DNA from: Congeria kusceri
Taxonomy: Eukaryota; Mollusca; Bivalvia; Myida; Dreissenidae
Direction: 5' to 3'
DNA: 64,000 nt
NCBI GenBank assembly: GCA_027627225.1
Contig: CM051024.1
Location: 47,031,047 to 47,095,046 of the forward strand
The notes under the pieces were generated by a model. That model worked only from the letters and a program-made list of their open reading frames with translations, was not told the DNA's origin and ran no database searches. Every line of letters starts with the position of its first letter. Position 1 is the first letter of the stretch. The position numbers were made by a program, and so were the translations under genes. Positions 21,640 to 33,455 of the stretch are shown piece by piece.

Positions 21640-22219
21640 GCAAAACAAAAAATACACGTTGGTTGGTTTTCATGTCTGAAACATGCCTTTTTATTTGTTA
21701 AATAGTTAATACTATTTTAATAAATATTTATATATATAATAACAATCATGACTATATCTCCAAATGCACGTTGGAGTTATCTTGAAAGGTTGTCGGTTTG
21801 TGAATTTATAACAGTTTTTACTGCGTCAATGAACACTTAGGAACAATTTAATTGTCAATCTTAGTACGTTACATTTTTAATTAAATTGATTTCTGATGTA
21901 GTTCCAAATATAATAAAAGTATGCGTGTATGTAAACATAGGTACTTACATGAAATACTTTCTAGAAGGTTGTGTTGTAGACAGAACACACAAAACACAAA
22001 TGAAGAAAACGTTACACACAAAACACAAACGAAGAAAACGTAAGCAAACACAAATTTGCTGGGAAATACAACACCATCTTTTTGAATAGCGCATAAACAT
22101 CTACGACTCATATACATGTTCGCTGGTTTCTACTAGATAACCAAAAAAGCTGATAACACTAGTAATGTGTTCTTGATATAGGAAAAATTTAACTTATTTC
22201 TTCTTCTGTATCATTCCAG

Positions 22220-22367
22220 TCAATTTCACGGATATTTGTTTGGTTTACCGACCAAGCGAGTCTGTGGGACGAGTGGAGCTGCTCGCAAACGGCGTCTGGG
22301 TTTCAATTTGTGACTTCTTCTTTGATGAATCCTACGGGAAAATGCTTTGCCGCATGATGAACTTAAC
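22220..22367 (+). pseudogene. SRCR5 half A exon, open
   Basis: Open frame with FTDICLVYRPSESVGRVELL, the stretch NGVW and the end MLCRMMNLT. It matches exon 58650-58806 but is 9 nt shorter, keeping the frame. The VWG glycine is now Val. Confidence 0.8.
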
Positions 22368-22614
22368 GTAAATATTCAATTAACAAAGTCGAACTGCATA
22401 AACCTTGATTTTATTTACTAAAATAGTAATTGTGAGAACGTGAATAGGTTACATATCAGTTGCTCACGACAAAGCAACGGTTTTAAATATAATATGTTTG
22501 AGAATGTTTAATGCATCTCTTGTATGTTTTTATGTATTGAAAAATTCAAATTGTGTGTGTATTTTTTCAGTTTGCTTATCAAATCTTCAGCCTTATCCCG
22601 TTTGTGTATTTCAG

Positions 22615-22760
22615 ATACATTAGTCACTGCGCAAAATACAGAAGTGCCGGCAGACCTAGAATAAGAATAGACAGTTGTTTTGTTCCAATGTCCATTTAGT
22701 TAGTGTCTTACAGCGGAGTGACTGCGTACCTGCCATCATTACAATTATATTACAGGACAT
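22615..22760 (+). pseudogene. SRCR5 half B relic
   Basis: After tttcag it reads YISHCAKYRSAGRPRIRIDS followed by C, resembling [15 protein letters not shown] and VYKC of exon 60814. A TAG occurs at 22697-22699 and similarity fades after it. The end is approximate. Confidence 0.55.
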
Positions 22761-23320
22761 ACATAAACATAGTATTGAATTATGCTTCATAGTATTGAAT
22801 TACGCTTCTGATAGCAATCATGCTTGTATGTTTCTTCTGTCTTCACCTCCTTTGTGTATTGCTTGGGAAGATCCTAACTATGTCGTAACTTCCCTTTTCA
22901 AGTCGTTAATTTTTGGTCAGTACTGCTTTAGGATTTGATTTGATTTTTTATGTAAGATATACTTAAATGTTGAATTTTATCAGACCACGCCCTGTAAATT
23001 CAGTGTATCAGACATTAATTAATAATTTATCCTACTACTTCAGTCAAATTGATTGAATAACAACCCATCGTATAAACTTTTGCTTTATCTGATCGCTATC
23101 TTTAGCACACGTTTATTCGATCGTTATTTTTAGAACGCTTTGTATTTCAATGTGACGTCATACCAAACTCTTCTAAGTCTCGCATGATAAACATCTTTAT
23201 CCAACACTCACCTAATATTCTCTATATAGACCATAAATGAAAAGTTAATTTTCCGCCCAGAGCGTATACTTGGAAATAAATACACATTGAATAGTTACTA
23301 AAGGGGCCTATCCTTAGATG

Positions 23321-23420
23321 TCAAATTGACACTTTTAAAACATTGTGCCACACATTTCAAATGAAAAGTACAAATTGACACTTTTAAAACATTGGGCCAC
23401 ACATTTCAAATGAAAAGTAC
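23321..23420 (+). repeat. 50-bp tandem duplication
   Basis: CAAATTGACACTTTTAAAAC and the following CCACACATTTCAAATGAAAA appear twice back to back with one mismatch. A second short duplication of about 30 bp (CGTAAC.ATGAAACAATAG) is at 23704-23763. Confidence 0.85.
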
Positions 23421-23959
23421 ATTAAATATAAAAAAAGAACGAACACTCCTTTTACGAAAAACAAGAGTGTTGTTTAGGGATAAAGCTCAGTTGCAACGAC
23501 ATGTTGTCGATAGTATGCAAAACACGAGTACCGCTTACATAGCGTTAAAATACACGCTGATACATAAAGGTCCTACTGATGGCGTAGTTGTTAGTGTGTC
23601 AGAAGTTTGTGGATTCGTGGTTTTGTTATCTTTATTTAATGTTTTGGTATACAAATAAAGGCACCGTTAAAAAGAGATTCGCCTATGTAACGCCTGTGCG
23701 TCTGTCGTAACAATGAAACAATAGTGACACCACGTCGTAACGATGAAACAATAGTGACACCACATACCTTTATTATGCATGTTTGATAATGCTACTTTAT
23801 TTGCGCAGTTTTCTATCAGAGTTTAGACAGTTTGAACATAAAAATAAAAAATAAAAATAAAGAAATGTTTCAAAAATAATTTGTTCGAAATACGAAACCT
23901 ATAACAATAGATATTGATAGTATTTTTATATTATGTAATTCTTGTAAAACCGTTTTTAG

Positions 23960-24115
23960 AATGCCCCGTATTAGAGGTGACAGATGGTTCACTAAGGTAC
24001 AGTGAAAATGGCACCAGAGCCACATTGACCTGTGTTGCTGGAATGAGTTCTTATGTCACAACATTGTATTGTAAGGACGGGAGTTGGTTAAATCCGACAG
24101 CCTTATGTATGCGCA
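23960..24115 (+). pseudogene. CCP exon, intact
   Basis: Open CCP/sushi module: ECPVLEVTDGSLRYSENGT, then ATLTCVAG, LYCKDGSW and ALC. It has four Cys and a Trp before the last Cys, as the family requires. It is 156 nt, equal to exon 61342-61497. Confidence 0.85.
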
Positions 24116-24280
24116 GTAAGTGAACGTTCTTGTGTTAGGTCGCAGTTCCATAATCAGTGGAGTAAACCACCTCTCTGAGACATTGTCTGCAGGGAACACA
24201 TTTGTCCTTTTATTTGTGTTTATGTTTCTTTCTATAAAACGTTCACCACAGTTCACAACATTTTAATAGTGTTTATATAG

Positions 24281-24448
24281 GTTGTAGAGATCCAACATAA
24301 GCTCACGGATACGTTAACGACACAGTGTTTATTGCTGGGACTGTTGTGCGGGTATCATGTGAGCCAGGTAAATACCTGGATGGCGAATTGAAGATCGTTT
24401 GCTTGGAAAATGGAAAGTGGAGTAGTACTTCTATGTGTTCACTTATAG
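24281..24448 (+). pseudogene. CCP exon with one stop
   Basis: SCRDPT, then TAA at 24298-24300, then AHGYVNDTVFIAGTVVRVSC, ENGKWSSTSMC. The four Cys and the Trp remain. Phase 1-1, with an atag acceptor and gtaacg donor. Confidence 0.8.
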
Positions 24449-25249
24449 GTAACGGGAAAAACATTCATTTGCAAAAAAGCAAGAAAGATAGAAGATACAG
24501 TCATGCATTTGAAGGGAATTTCTAAATTATACGCGTTGACAGTATATCGCCAATAAACGGTATACATTGCCTGATACGCCAGTAATATTGTCACGTTTTT
24601 GTCGCATTGGTTAGCTGCGTTGCGCAACTTGGCATGTACGCAGTTCAAACTGGCCTTAGCCTGCCTCAACGTGGCACAATTTGGCAAGTACGCAGTTCAG
24701 CGTAAACGAAGAATCTGATTTTTGAACATGTTCATAATACTGCTAAGTTATACCTCAAAGCATTTTTACGTAGTGGTACACGTGGCACAACGTAGAACAA
24801 CGTGCCATTTACGTAGTACGACGTAAACAGAAAAAGAGTTCTGTCAATGTCGACGTCATGCTGCGTTATTCGTTACGTTAAACTACGATACTCCAAGCAT
24901 CACTCGTTATTGTTACGCTTAGCTGTTCTATGTACTGCGTTCTTCCACGCATCGCTTCGTAATGACATGTTGTGGTACGTTGTTAAATGTAATGGTAGCG
25001 CAGTGATAGCTCAGTAACTACGTGGTACATCGATGACAACTTGGAAGAACGTCAGTGTCAAATGCGTGTTAACCGGCACGTAATAACGTGACACTATGAC
25101 TGGGACATTATGCCATAGGAAAAAATGACGACCTAACCCGTAGAATTGTTTGTAAGGTAGCGGCAATGTTGTTAATGAAAGCAACATATTTTTACAATTT
25201 TATTTGATGTATTTTGGAAACAAGCCTCTTTGATCAAAACATATTTCAG
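24449..25249. other. Intron, ACGTA-rich
   Basis: No exon seen. Short motifs such as TACGCAGTTCA, ACGTGGCACA and ACGTAGT recur without a fixed period. Confidence 0.45.
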
Positions 25250-25426
25250 ACTGTAGCGATCTTGCCACCAGCAATATGAGTGTGGTAATTAGAAAATCAA
25301 CAACGTACGGGGAGGAGGCATTGGTCCGATGCAATTCAGATTTTAAACCAGGCGGTTCGTGGACTGTGAAATGCGAGGCTGACGGCAGTTGAAATCATAC
25401 TCACTTGCCTTCGTGTGAACTGATAG
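25250..25426 (+). pseudogene. CCP exon with one stop
   Basis: DCSDLATSNMSVVI, LVRCNSDFKPGGSW, VKCEADGS, then TGA at 25390-25392 where paralogous exons have Trp, then SCELI. Phase 1-1. Confidence 0.8.
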
Positions 25427-25489
25427 GTACGTTCCTATTAAGTTAACAATTTTTTTATTACAATCACAATTAATATAAGAGTGAGTGTT

Positions 25490-25720
25490 CCGAATTCACA
25501 TGTAACTATAGTCGAAACACAATACTGTGAATCGCGATACAACAAAATGACGGGATACAACGAATAACGCCGCCGGACCCGTCCGTTTTCTTTTTATGTT
25601 TAACTACAAAACGATGCGATACTACGAATGAGCGATACTACGAAAGATGTGTTACTGCGAACAAATTGCCCGTTTATAATGATATGTTAACGCGATACAA
25701 CGATTCATACTTTCACCGAT
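25490..25720 (+). repeat. GATAC(A/T)ACGAA motif cluster
   Basis: GCGATACTACGAA, GGGATACAACGAAT and similar words recur at least six times. The same words reappear as a hairpin at 30221-30292, and related CTACGAAATACACTCACA repeats lie between at 26800-27040. Confidence 0.6.
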
Positions 25721-26799
25721 ACTTTACCATTTGAATACAATGCAGTGAAAGACTTACGAATTTGATTACAGTGTATTGATATTATTTGTTTATTAATTAT
25801 TTTTATTTTTCATAATGGAATGCAGACACAATAATTTCAAATGCAAAAGTAAAACTATACTGACATCATTAGAATCAATAGATAGTTTAACATTATAATT
25901 TTTGTACTAAAACGTACAGTCCCTCTTTAAACAAGACACATTCTCTTTTTTTCCTATATTTTAATGTGGCACATCGATGTCTTTGATGTCGTTTTCTTAA
26001 ATATGGAATTGCTTTTTAACAGATTTAGAGTGATACAACAAAAATCCATTATTTGTATAAGTGTTTAATCTACGTTTTTGAATAGTTGTTAATCAAAATA
26101 AAGTGTCACAATATATACATGTATTTCAAAAAGAAACAAATCTACACGTTACTTACAGCTCTGTATGTTTTGTATCAGTAAATGAGATTGTCTGTGAACT
26201 AAAGTCACAGTTGGATGGGCATGTCCCACTGTAATATCCAGAAAAAAAAGAGTTAAAGTGTATATGAACGATCATGTATATCAATTATTTGCAAAATAAG
26301 CAGATGAAAGTGACAATATATAATAACTTGAAATCAGACAGATAAAAATAAACATGACGAAGGAAACACTTAAATATCGAATAAATCAACAACTACGAGC
26401 GTCGACTATTGCATCGTTTATTAGCGTCGTGTAACCTCAAATAATTGTCGAGTCAATGTACATAAATGTACATGTATTGGAGTATCTAGATGTATAACCA
26501 AGAAACTACATGTAGTTTGTGATTTAAAAGTAGCCAAGTATGCGTTTTACAACAATGGTTCTCATAAACCTTTCGTCCATTTTAAATCAAAGAATATCAT
26601 AAACTTTATAGAGTTGTTTGAATGTTTGTCATTATTTTTGTTGAAAGATGGTAATACACTGTTTTAGTAACGTCTTTGAAGAGTCTTATTTTAAGATAAC
26701 CGACAGTTGTTACAAAATCTGGTTTACGGTATAAATATTTATTATTCATGAATCATTATATAAATGCGTAACAAGTTCTGAAAGAAAACGTTGTTTACA

Positions 26800-27040
26800 C
26801 TAAAAATACTACGAAATACACTCACAGGACCTCATAACCTACTAAATACACTCACATTACCTCATTAACTACAACATACACGTACAGTAGCTCATAATAT
26901 AGGAAATGTACCATAAGCACCACATAATAATATTATACGAAATCCACTCACAGTACTTCATTAACTACGAAAAACACTCACATGACGTTATATACTACGA
27001 AATACACTCACAGGACCTCATGAACTACGACAAACACTTT
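26800..27040 (+). repeat. Degenerate TACGAAATACACTCACAGGA repeats
   Basis: About seven imperfect copies of an ACTACGAAATACACTCACA-GGACCTCAT unit, roughly 35-40 bp each. Confidence 0.65.
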
Positions 27041-27110
27041 TTCATGTTTACATGTTGACGTCATAATTGTAAGTATTTTGTACAACCATGGTTTACACAT
27101 ATTTCCTTAA

Positions 27111-27200
27111 ATAGCGGAATAGCTCAGTTGGTTACAGCGCTTTCTACTGTCATTTCGGCATATTGCTCCTAAGCCGTGAGTTCATTACCTGCTTGGGTTT
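27111..27200 (+). repeat. tRNA-like repeat
   Basis: TAGCTCAGTTGGTTACAGCG is a good A-box/D-arm. The B-box is degenerate (GAGTTCATTACCTGC) and acceptor-stem pairing is poor. Probably a tRNA-derived SINE head or relic. Confidence 0.5.
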
Positions 27201-27399
27201 TAGTTTTTTCAAACATTTTTGCTGATTTGTTGTTATTAAATATCTCATTATGTATTATATTATTTATTCTTTATTTGATGTACATGTCTTAGTATAGCGC
27301 ATCTAATCTATATTTCCTATACACCATTATTATAAGATAATACATTCCAATATGATACTCGCTAATTTTTCTATAGACAAATAACACAATTATCGTTGT

Positions 27400-28040
27400 T
27401 TAACTACCAAATAAAAAACGCAAAAAGAAGTCCCGAATTTTAGCGGAGCATAGTAACATATAGTTACAATTACAATTGTAAAAATATGCGTCAAATCATG
27501 TTAGAATCGAAATAATTTTCGCAATATCGCTGTTTATCATGGACGTGCCTAGGGTTAAATCTGATGCTAAAATTGGTTGATACTGGGAAATCATATGGGA
27601 AATGCACGGTGAAATTTGATTTATCTTTTTGGAATGGCGATGACGCCATTTACAGGCTGGGGGTGCTACAGATAGTCCTAGGTTTAAACACGGGCTCCAT
27701 TTCTTGAGTTGAAATACGTTAAACACTGAACAATCTCTACTAATAAAGTATACCATTTTCCACACATTTTAAATCATGTTTTTACAAAACATTGTATTCC
27801 AGGTAGATGCAAATTTTAATAAAACTTACCTCCAATAACGTGTGCGTACGTGCGTTCGTGCATATTCCTGGGCACGCCCCTGTGTATTGACCAATAACCA
27901 ACTTTTTGTCGTTTTGATTAAACCACTAGGGCTAACGCCCTCGTGGTTTCAGTCATACACATCAGAACTCCAAATCGTTGTTTACTGGACAATAAACAAT
28001 GACAAATAGAAAATTACTTCTTAAATAAAAATCAAACAAC
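27400..28040 (+). repeat. Dispersed repeat, copy with insertion
   Basis: Segments AGAATCGAAATAATTTTCGC, AACGCCCTCGTG and AGAACTC.AAATCG.TGTTTA match, in order, the sequence at 38455-38705. This copy is interrupted by about 360 bp bounded by GGACGTGCCTAGGG and CCTGGGCACGCCC (about 27541-27893), a hAT-like inverted pair. Confidence 0.65.
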
Positions 28041-28078
28041 CATAACATATTCAAAAAAAATGTCAAGAAAAACATATC

Positions 28079-28155
28079 CACGCTTCGCAGGTTTGAACTG
28101 GGGTCCTTTATGTCGACAGCATAACGCGGTATTCACTAGACCACAGAGGGCGATT
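28079..28155 (-). repeat. tRNA-like repeat, minus strand
   Basis: The minus strand reads CTCTGTGGTCTAGTGAATAC (A-box-like) and CCCAGTTCAAACCTGC (B-box-like) at normal spacing. No convincing acceptor stem. Confidence 0.5.
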
Positions 28156-28436
28156 TTTACTGTGGCTGCATTTTCACACCTAAACATGTTATGTATAGTA
28201 ACGGAAGCGTACGGACACGTTTAAAAGATTAAACACAGCACAACTATTTACTGAACGTGTATATTAATGGCCAAATATTTTCTGAATTAAGCTAATTGTA
28301 GCTGGGTCGGCATTGATAAATGCGGATATTTCCTACTCTGTCCTATCGACAGGGTTGCCCGGGCTCTAAGAGCCCACCCTCATCGGGTACTGGTTGTGGT
28401 AGCCCAGTGGCTTTATTAACTTCTACTTTTCTCCAT

Positions 28437-29592
28437 TTACATTCATTCTAACACTGTACTACATCTCTAACAATGTTACATTCATTCTAACACTGTACTA
28501 CATCTCTAACTATGTTACATTCATTCTAACACTGTACTACATCTCTAACTATGTTACATTCATTCTAACACTGCACTACATCTCTAACTATGTTACATTC
28601 ATTCTAACACTGTACTACATCTCTAACTGTTCTTACATTCATTCTAACACTGTACTACATCTCTAACTGTTCTTACATTCATTCTAACACTGTACTACAT
28701 CTCTAACTGTGTTACATTCATTCTAACACTGTACTACATCTCTAACTATGTTACATTCATTCTAACACTGAACTGCATCTCTAACTGTGTTACATTCATT
28801 CTAACACTGTACTACATCTCTAACTATGTTACATTCATTCTAACACTGTACTACATCTCTAACTGTTCTTACATTCATTCTAACACTGTACTGCATCTCC
28901 TTACTGTTCTTACATTCATTCTAACACTGTACTACATCTCTAACTATGTTACATTCATTCTAACACTGTACTACATCTCTAACTGTTCTTACATTCATTC
29001 TAACACTGTACTACATCTCTAACTGTTCTTACATTCATTCTAACACTGTACTATATCTCTAACTATGTTACATTCATTCTAACACTGTACTACATCTCTA
29101 ACTGTTCTTACATTCATTCTAACACTGTACTACATCTCTAACTGTTCTTACATTCATTCTAACACTGTACTACATCTCTAACTGTTCTTACATTCATTCT
29201 AACACTGTACTACATCTCTAACTGTTCTTACATTCATTCTAACACTGTACTACATCTCTAACTTTTCTTACATTCATTCTAACACTGTACTACATCTCTA
29301 ACTATGTTACATTCATTCTAACACTGTACTACATCTCTAACTGCTCTTACATTAATTCTAACACTGTACTACATCTCTAACTGTTCTTACATTCATTCTA
29401 ACACTGTACTATATCTCTAACTGTTCTTACATTCATTCTAACACTGTCCTACATCTCTAACTATGTTACATTCATTCTAACACTGTACTACATCTCTAAC
29501 TATGTTACATTCATTCTAACACTGTACTACATCTCTAACTATGTTGCATTCATTCTAACACTGTACTACATCTCTAACTGTTCTTACATTAT
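28437..29592 (+). repeat. 39/40-bp satellite, 29 copies
   Basis: The unit ACATTCATTCTAACACTGTA-CTACATCTCTAACT is repeated 29 times over 1.16 kb. Two junction forms alternate irregularly: ATGTT (39-bp unit) and GTTCTT (40-bp unit). Copies differ by only a few substitutions, so the array is young or homogenised. It lies in an intron of the decayed receptor gene. Confidence 0.97.
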
Positions 29593-29639
29593 TAGTCTAA
29601 TCTTAATCTAATCTAGCTAAAATTATAATTTTCAAGTTT

Positions 29640-30122
29640 GTTTCTCTTAATTCTTTATCGTTTTGTCTCCTTCGTTTTTTCATAGCTTTTATGAACTATA
29701 TATTTTGCTTTCTCTATCAAACACTTATTTCTCAGTTTGTTTCACTAGCTATCCTTTCTCACCACTTCTTCCATTCCCGTCTCTCTAATCATTCTTCGTC
29801 CCTTACTTTCCCTTGTTTACCTCTCTTTAAGTATCGCTTCTTTCTTGCCCACTGTTTTTCCTATTCTTTTCACGAATCCTTCTATCCAACGTTTCCTTCT
29901 TACTCTTTTCTTTCTATCTTTTCTTTCTTACTCTCTCTTCTTTCTCTTTCTCGATCACTTTTGATTTCTCTTGGCGTATCTTCTTCCTCCTTACTTTTTT
30001 TAAATCATCACTCACACTTTCTTCACACTCTTTCTTCTTGTCTCTCACTCTTCTTTTTCTCTACTCATTCTTCTTTCTATTCTTATTCTCTCGTATTTCT
30101 TTTTTTTTCTCCCGCTCCGTAA
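29640..30122 (+). repeat. Pyrimidine-rich strand, TTCTTTCTCTC-type
   Basis: About 480 bp in which the plus strand is overwhelmingly C and T. A 143-codon frame (29691-30122) runs through it only because TTC/TCT/CTT codons contain no stops. Its product would be a Phe/Ser/Leu polymer, so I do not call it a gene. Confidence 0.8.
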
Positions 30123-30220
30123 TTTACTTTAACAAGTGTGCTAATGTTCGTCAACGCTACGAAATGACGCAAATCAACACGAAATATACTAGTACTATGT
30201 TACTACCGTACTTTTCGAAA

Positions 30221-30292
30221 GACGGGATACTACGAAAAACGCGATACTACGAATAAATCAATGTCTTCCGTTACTATTCGTAGTATCGTTTT
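30221..30292. repeat. Hairpin of CGATACTACGAATA
   Basis: CGATACTACGAATA (30242 onward) is followed by its inverse TATTCGTAGTATCG about 20 bases later. GACGGGATACTACGAA precedes it, linking it to the cluster at 25.5 kb. Confidence 0.7.
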
Positions 30293-30663
30293 TTGACTGT
30301 GTATGATATAACGCATGGGATGGAATCGGGGTTTTCTATATGCAATGATTTAGACAAATTGGACGGTGTTATTGTGTCAAACAAACATAAACGGTTGTAT
30401 TTTTAAACATGTGTAAAACTTTGTATACATTATATATAAATCCATACTTTACTCCCTTTAACAGTTATTTGTCGTGTTTAATGAAAAAAAAAACTTAGTG
30501 GTTCCACAGTTGTTCACAGATGGTTCCGTAGATGTTTGATAATTATACTTGCCAATTCTTGAAGTAATAGTTCTCTCATTTCGAATAATAACCAACACAC
30601 GTGGAATTAACACCATTCTTAAAATGAATTGAATATATTTTATATATTTTTTTAACTTTTTAG

Positions 30664-30831
30664 ACTGTGGCAATCCAACGCCATTTCATGGGACCAGCAA
30701 CGGAACGTCACATTACCTTGATGACGTCCTTGCAGTATCGTGTAATACTGGATACACTTTATCTGGGCAATCGGAAATTCGATGTCAGAGTAACAGTACA
30801 CGGACAGACTACCCAACATGCAATATTGTCG
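30664..30831 (+). pseudogene. CCP exon, intact
   Basis: DCGNPTPFHGTSNGTSHYLD, VSCNTGYTLSGQSEIRCQ and TDYPTCNIV give a complete CCP with four Cys. The final Trp is replaced in STRTDYP. Phase 1-1, good splice sites. Confidence 0.85.
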
Positions 30832-31763
30832 GTAAGATAATATCCATATAGATGAAAATCTGTTGATAAGATAGTATAATTGCATTAAATATTATTGGTG
30901 TGATTATGTCCAAACAGGCAATATTATGACAATATCTCAACCTGTTATTTTGTCGGTAAGATAGTAACATGAGATATCACCGGTACGCATTATATTAAAA
31001 TATTAAGTTGCATATGGAACTAAATAATCCTAGATTTTTTTAAGTAACTTTAATTTATCAATTAACTGTGAACGTGTTATAACCCAAGTCATGTATTACT
31101 AACAGAATCTTTTACAAGACATGGTTATTTTGTAAAAGTAAGGTTTACATGCATATCGGTATTTATAAAACGGCCTGATCGGGTTTTCAAACAATTAAAT
31201 ATGACACACAGTGACATCCACATGTCAACAACACAACTGCGCACGTTGTAACTTCAATAACCGTTTTAATTCACCGTATATTGTGTTGATATAAAACACG
31301 TGGTAACATGAAATATTAGGCCACAACAGTTGCTTATTTTCCTAATAAAAAAACAACAGAAAAATGTTGTACTAACCGAGGCAAAACAATCCATCGTATT
31401 TTTAAAACGTTAGCCATTTTCATCACCAATTCACTTAACGGCAGCCAGAGTTTATTTGACAAAGTAGACTAACGCTTGAGAATCAAGAACGTAATTCATG
31501 TATAGTGCTAATGTAAAAAAAAAACCTCGGTAACCTAATATATTGACTAAATGTTTATAGAACTTTGTTTACCGCCATATCGCTTATTAAAGGCCATCAT
31601 TCATATTGTATAAATTAAATGACATAATAATTGTAATATAAGTAAAGTACATTAGAAAACCAGAAATGTTTTAGGTGTATACTTATCAATATCTCATTCA
31701 GAAGCGAGGTTTGTGGAGTTCATATACGTACTGGTAGGCGTATCATATTGTGGTTACTTGCAG

Positions 31764-31940
31764 ACTGCAATACACTTACCATCAGTAATATGAATGAAGA
31801 TATTGGTAACGCAACAACGTACGGGAAAGTAGCTGTTGTCAGATGCAATTCCAGTTTTGAACCACGCGGTTCTTGGACTATGAAATGCGAAGCGAACTGT
31901 GATTGGAATCGTAGACACGTTCCCGCAAGTAAACTCATAG
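31764..31940 (+). pseudogene. CCP exon, open, last Cys lost
   Basis: DCNTLTISNMNEDIG, VVRCNSSFEPRGSW, MKCEANCDW and VPASKLI. The fourth Cys of the module is Ser (AGT), which would leave one disulfide unpaired, unless the extra Cys in EANCDW substitutes. No stop. Phase 1-1. Confidence 0.82.
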
Positions 31941-32099
31941 GTAAGTAATAATTAGAAAAACTGTAAATGAAGCCAACATCAAAACGTTCGTCTAAAAAGT
32001 GAACGTTAATTGAAGCTATATAAACATGCCTGCTCTATTGAATCCGTACGGTATAAATATGTATCAAGTATTAATAATAATAATAATTATAACTTTCAG

Positions 32100-32281
32100 A
32101 TTGTCATGACCTTGTTATCACCAATATGAGTGAAGTGTAGATATTGGTAACGCAACAACGTACGGGGAAGTAGCAGTTGTCAGATGCAAACCAGGTTTTG
32201 AACTACACGGTTCTTCGACTGTGAAATGCGAGACAAACAGTTTTTGGAACCGTTACAATGTTCCCCTGTGCGAACAGAATG
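32100..32281 (+). pseudogene. CCP exon, frameshifted by a short insertion
   Basis: DCHDLVITNMSEV, then TAG. The module continues in another frame as VAVVRCKPGFELHGS, CETNSFW and VPLCEQ. Comparison with exon 31764 suggests a 5-base insertion after SE. Paralogous to 31764 and 25250. Confidence 0.82.
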
Positions 32282-32447
32282 GTACGTTTAATGTTCATTT
32301 ATAAAGGTTTTGTAATTTATAATTCATGAATTCATGTTATTTTTAAGAAATTGACTTTGATAATTGTTCTTGTACAAGAAAAACTACTAATATTTAAACT
32401 TACAGATTTAAATTCTACTCGTTAAATGTGTGCATATATTTTTGCAG

Positions 32448-32504
32448 ATAGGATAGCGAAGACGCCAGACATAACAGAACCTGGGGTTGATTTGAAAACG
32501 CTAG
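32448..32504 (+). pseudogene. Juxtamembrane linker exon
   Basis: Open 57-nt exon DRIAKTPDITEPGVDLKTL, phase 1-1, between tttgcag and gtatag. It joins in frame to the transmembrane exon. Confidence 0.65.
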
Positions 32505-32732
32505 GTATAGAATCCTAAAGGGATAAGTTCAGATATTGGCAAATTGACAATTTTCAAACACTGTGTCATTTATTCCAAAAATAAATCTTAAACAATATAC
32601 AAACAAGCGAAATAACACTCATGACTAAACAATATACAAGAAATATCGTTTCGTTTACGGAAAATCATCAATCGAAATGGATAAAATTATAAAGCGTTTG
32701 CAACTATTTTCATCGGTATTTTGGAGACAAAC

Positions 32733-33060
32733 ATGTACCACCATCGTCGAAACCCATGGTCTATAAAATCAAAACAAAAATCAGTTGACCGGTTTCTAAG
32801 CCATTGATACACACCGCTGAAAAACCGACCACGTACAGGATAACGGTAAATATTATAAAAGCGAACACCGCCTACATGCGACTGTTTTAATACCGCGTCG
32901 TTTCGATTGGTTTAAATTTCCTTGCAGACTTGGACACGAAACCCATGGGATGTCTCATTAATTATTCATGAGTACGAAGTTTTGATAGCCTTATCGCTCC
33001 CGGTCGATTAAGAAGCATAGCGTGTTTGAGCGGACGTGGGTTCCGACGATGATGTACCAC
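32733..33060. mobile_element. TIR element with ATGTACCACCATCGTC ends
   Basis: ATGTACCACCATCGTCGAAA at the left is mirrored by TTCCGACGATGATGTACCAC at the right, about 330 bp apart. No coding content. Confidence 0.65.
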
Positions 33061-33096
33061 GTATATAGTGTTAAAAGTACACAATCAAATGTTTAA

Positions 33097-33171
33097 GTCT
33101 GAATAGCCGAGTGGTTAGCGCATGAGATTTGTGATCTCAAAAGTGCCGAGTTCGAGTTCCGGCGATGGCAT
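33097..33171 (+). repeat. tRNA-like sequence
   Basis: TAGCCGAGTGGTTAGCGC (A-box), an anticodon arm TGAGA-TTTGTGA-TCTCA and GAGTTCGAGTTCC (B-box) are all present. The acceptor ends do not pair, so a SINE head or tRNA pseudogene fits better than a functional tRNA. Confidence 0.5.
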
Positions 33172-33373
33172 ATCTATTATTTGTTTTAGATTATTCCAAA
33201 TAATGTAAAGCCATTTCAAAAATAAGAAAAATCTGTGAACAAGTCCCTTTAAGACACCAATTATTCAAATATGCTATAATTTCATTAGTTGTTATAAGAA
33301 GCTATAAGAAGTTAGTGTCATATGTTAAGTCTTAGCACGTTTCAACGTTGTACCAATATTTGTTTCATTCCAG

Positions 33374-33455
33374 GTGGTCCTCTTGCCATCGGAGGAAATG
33401 TTCTTGTTATGATCGTTATCGTTATCGGATGCTTTATGATATATTACCATATTAG
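33374..33455 (+). pseudogene. Transmembrane exon of the decayed receptor
   Basis: Open exon GGPLAIGGNV followed by a run of about 20 hydrophobic residues (LVMIVIVIGCFMIYY) and HIR. It marks the protein as a single-pass membrane receptor. Acceptor ttccag, donor gtaagt. Confidence 0.8.

Noticed and set aside
28437..29592. CRISPR-like look of the 39/40-bp array
   Set aside because: The whole unit repeats with no unique spacers, and the context is eukaryotic. It is a satellite.
29691..30122. 143-codon open frame
   Set aside because: Product is Ser/Phe/Leu-rich low complexity from a pyrimidine tract, with no domain and no exon signals.
33097..33171. Functional tRNA gene
   Set aside because: A and B boxes and an anticodon arm exist, but the acceptor stem does not pair. 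Kept as a tRNA-like repeat. The same holds for 27111, 28079 and 45806.
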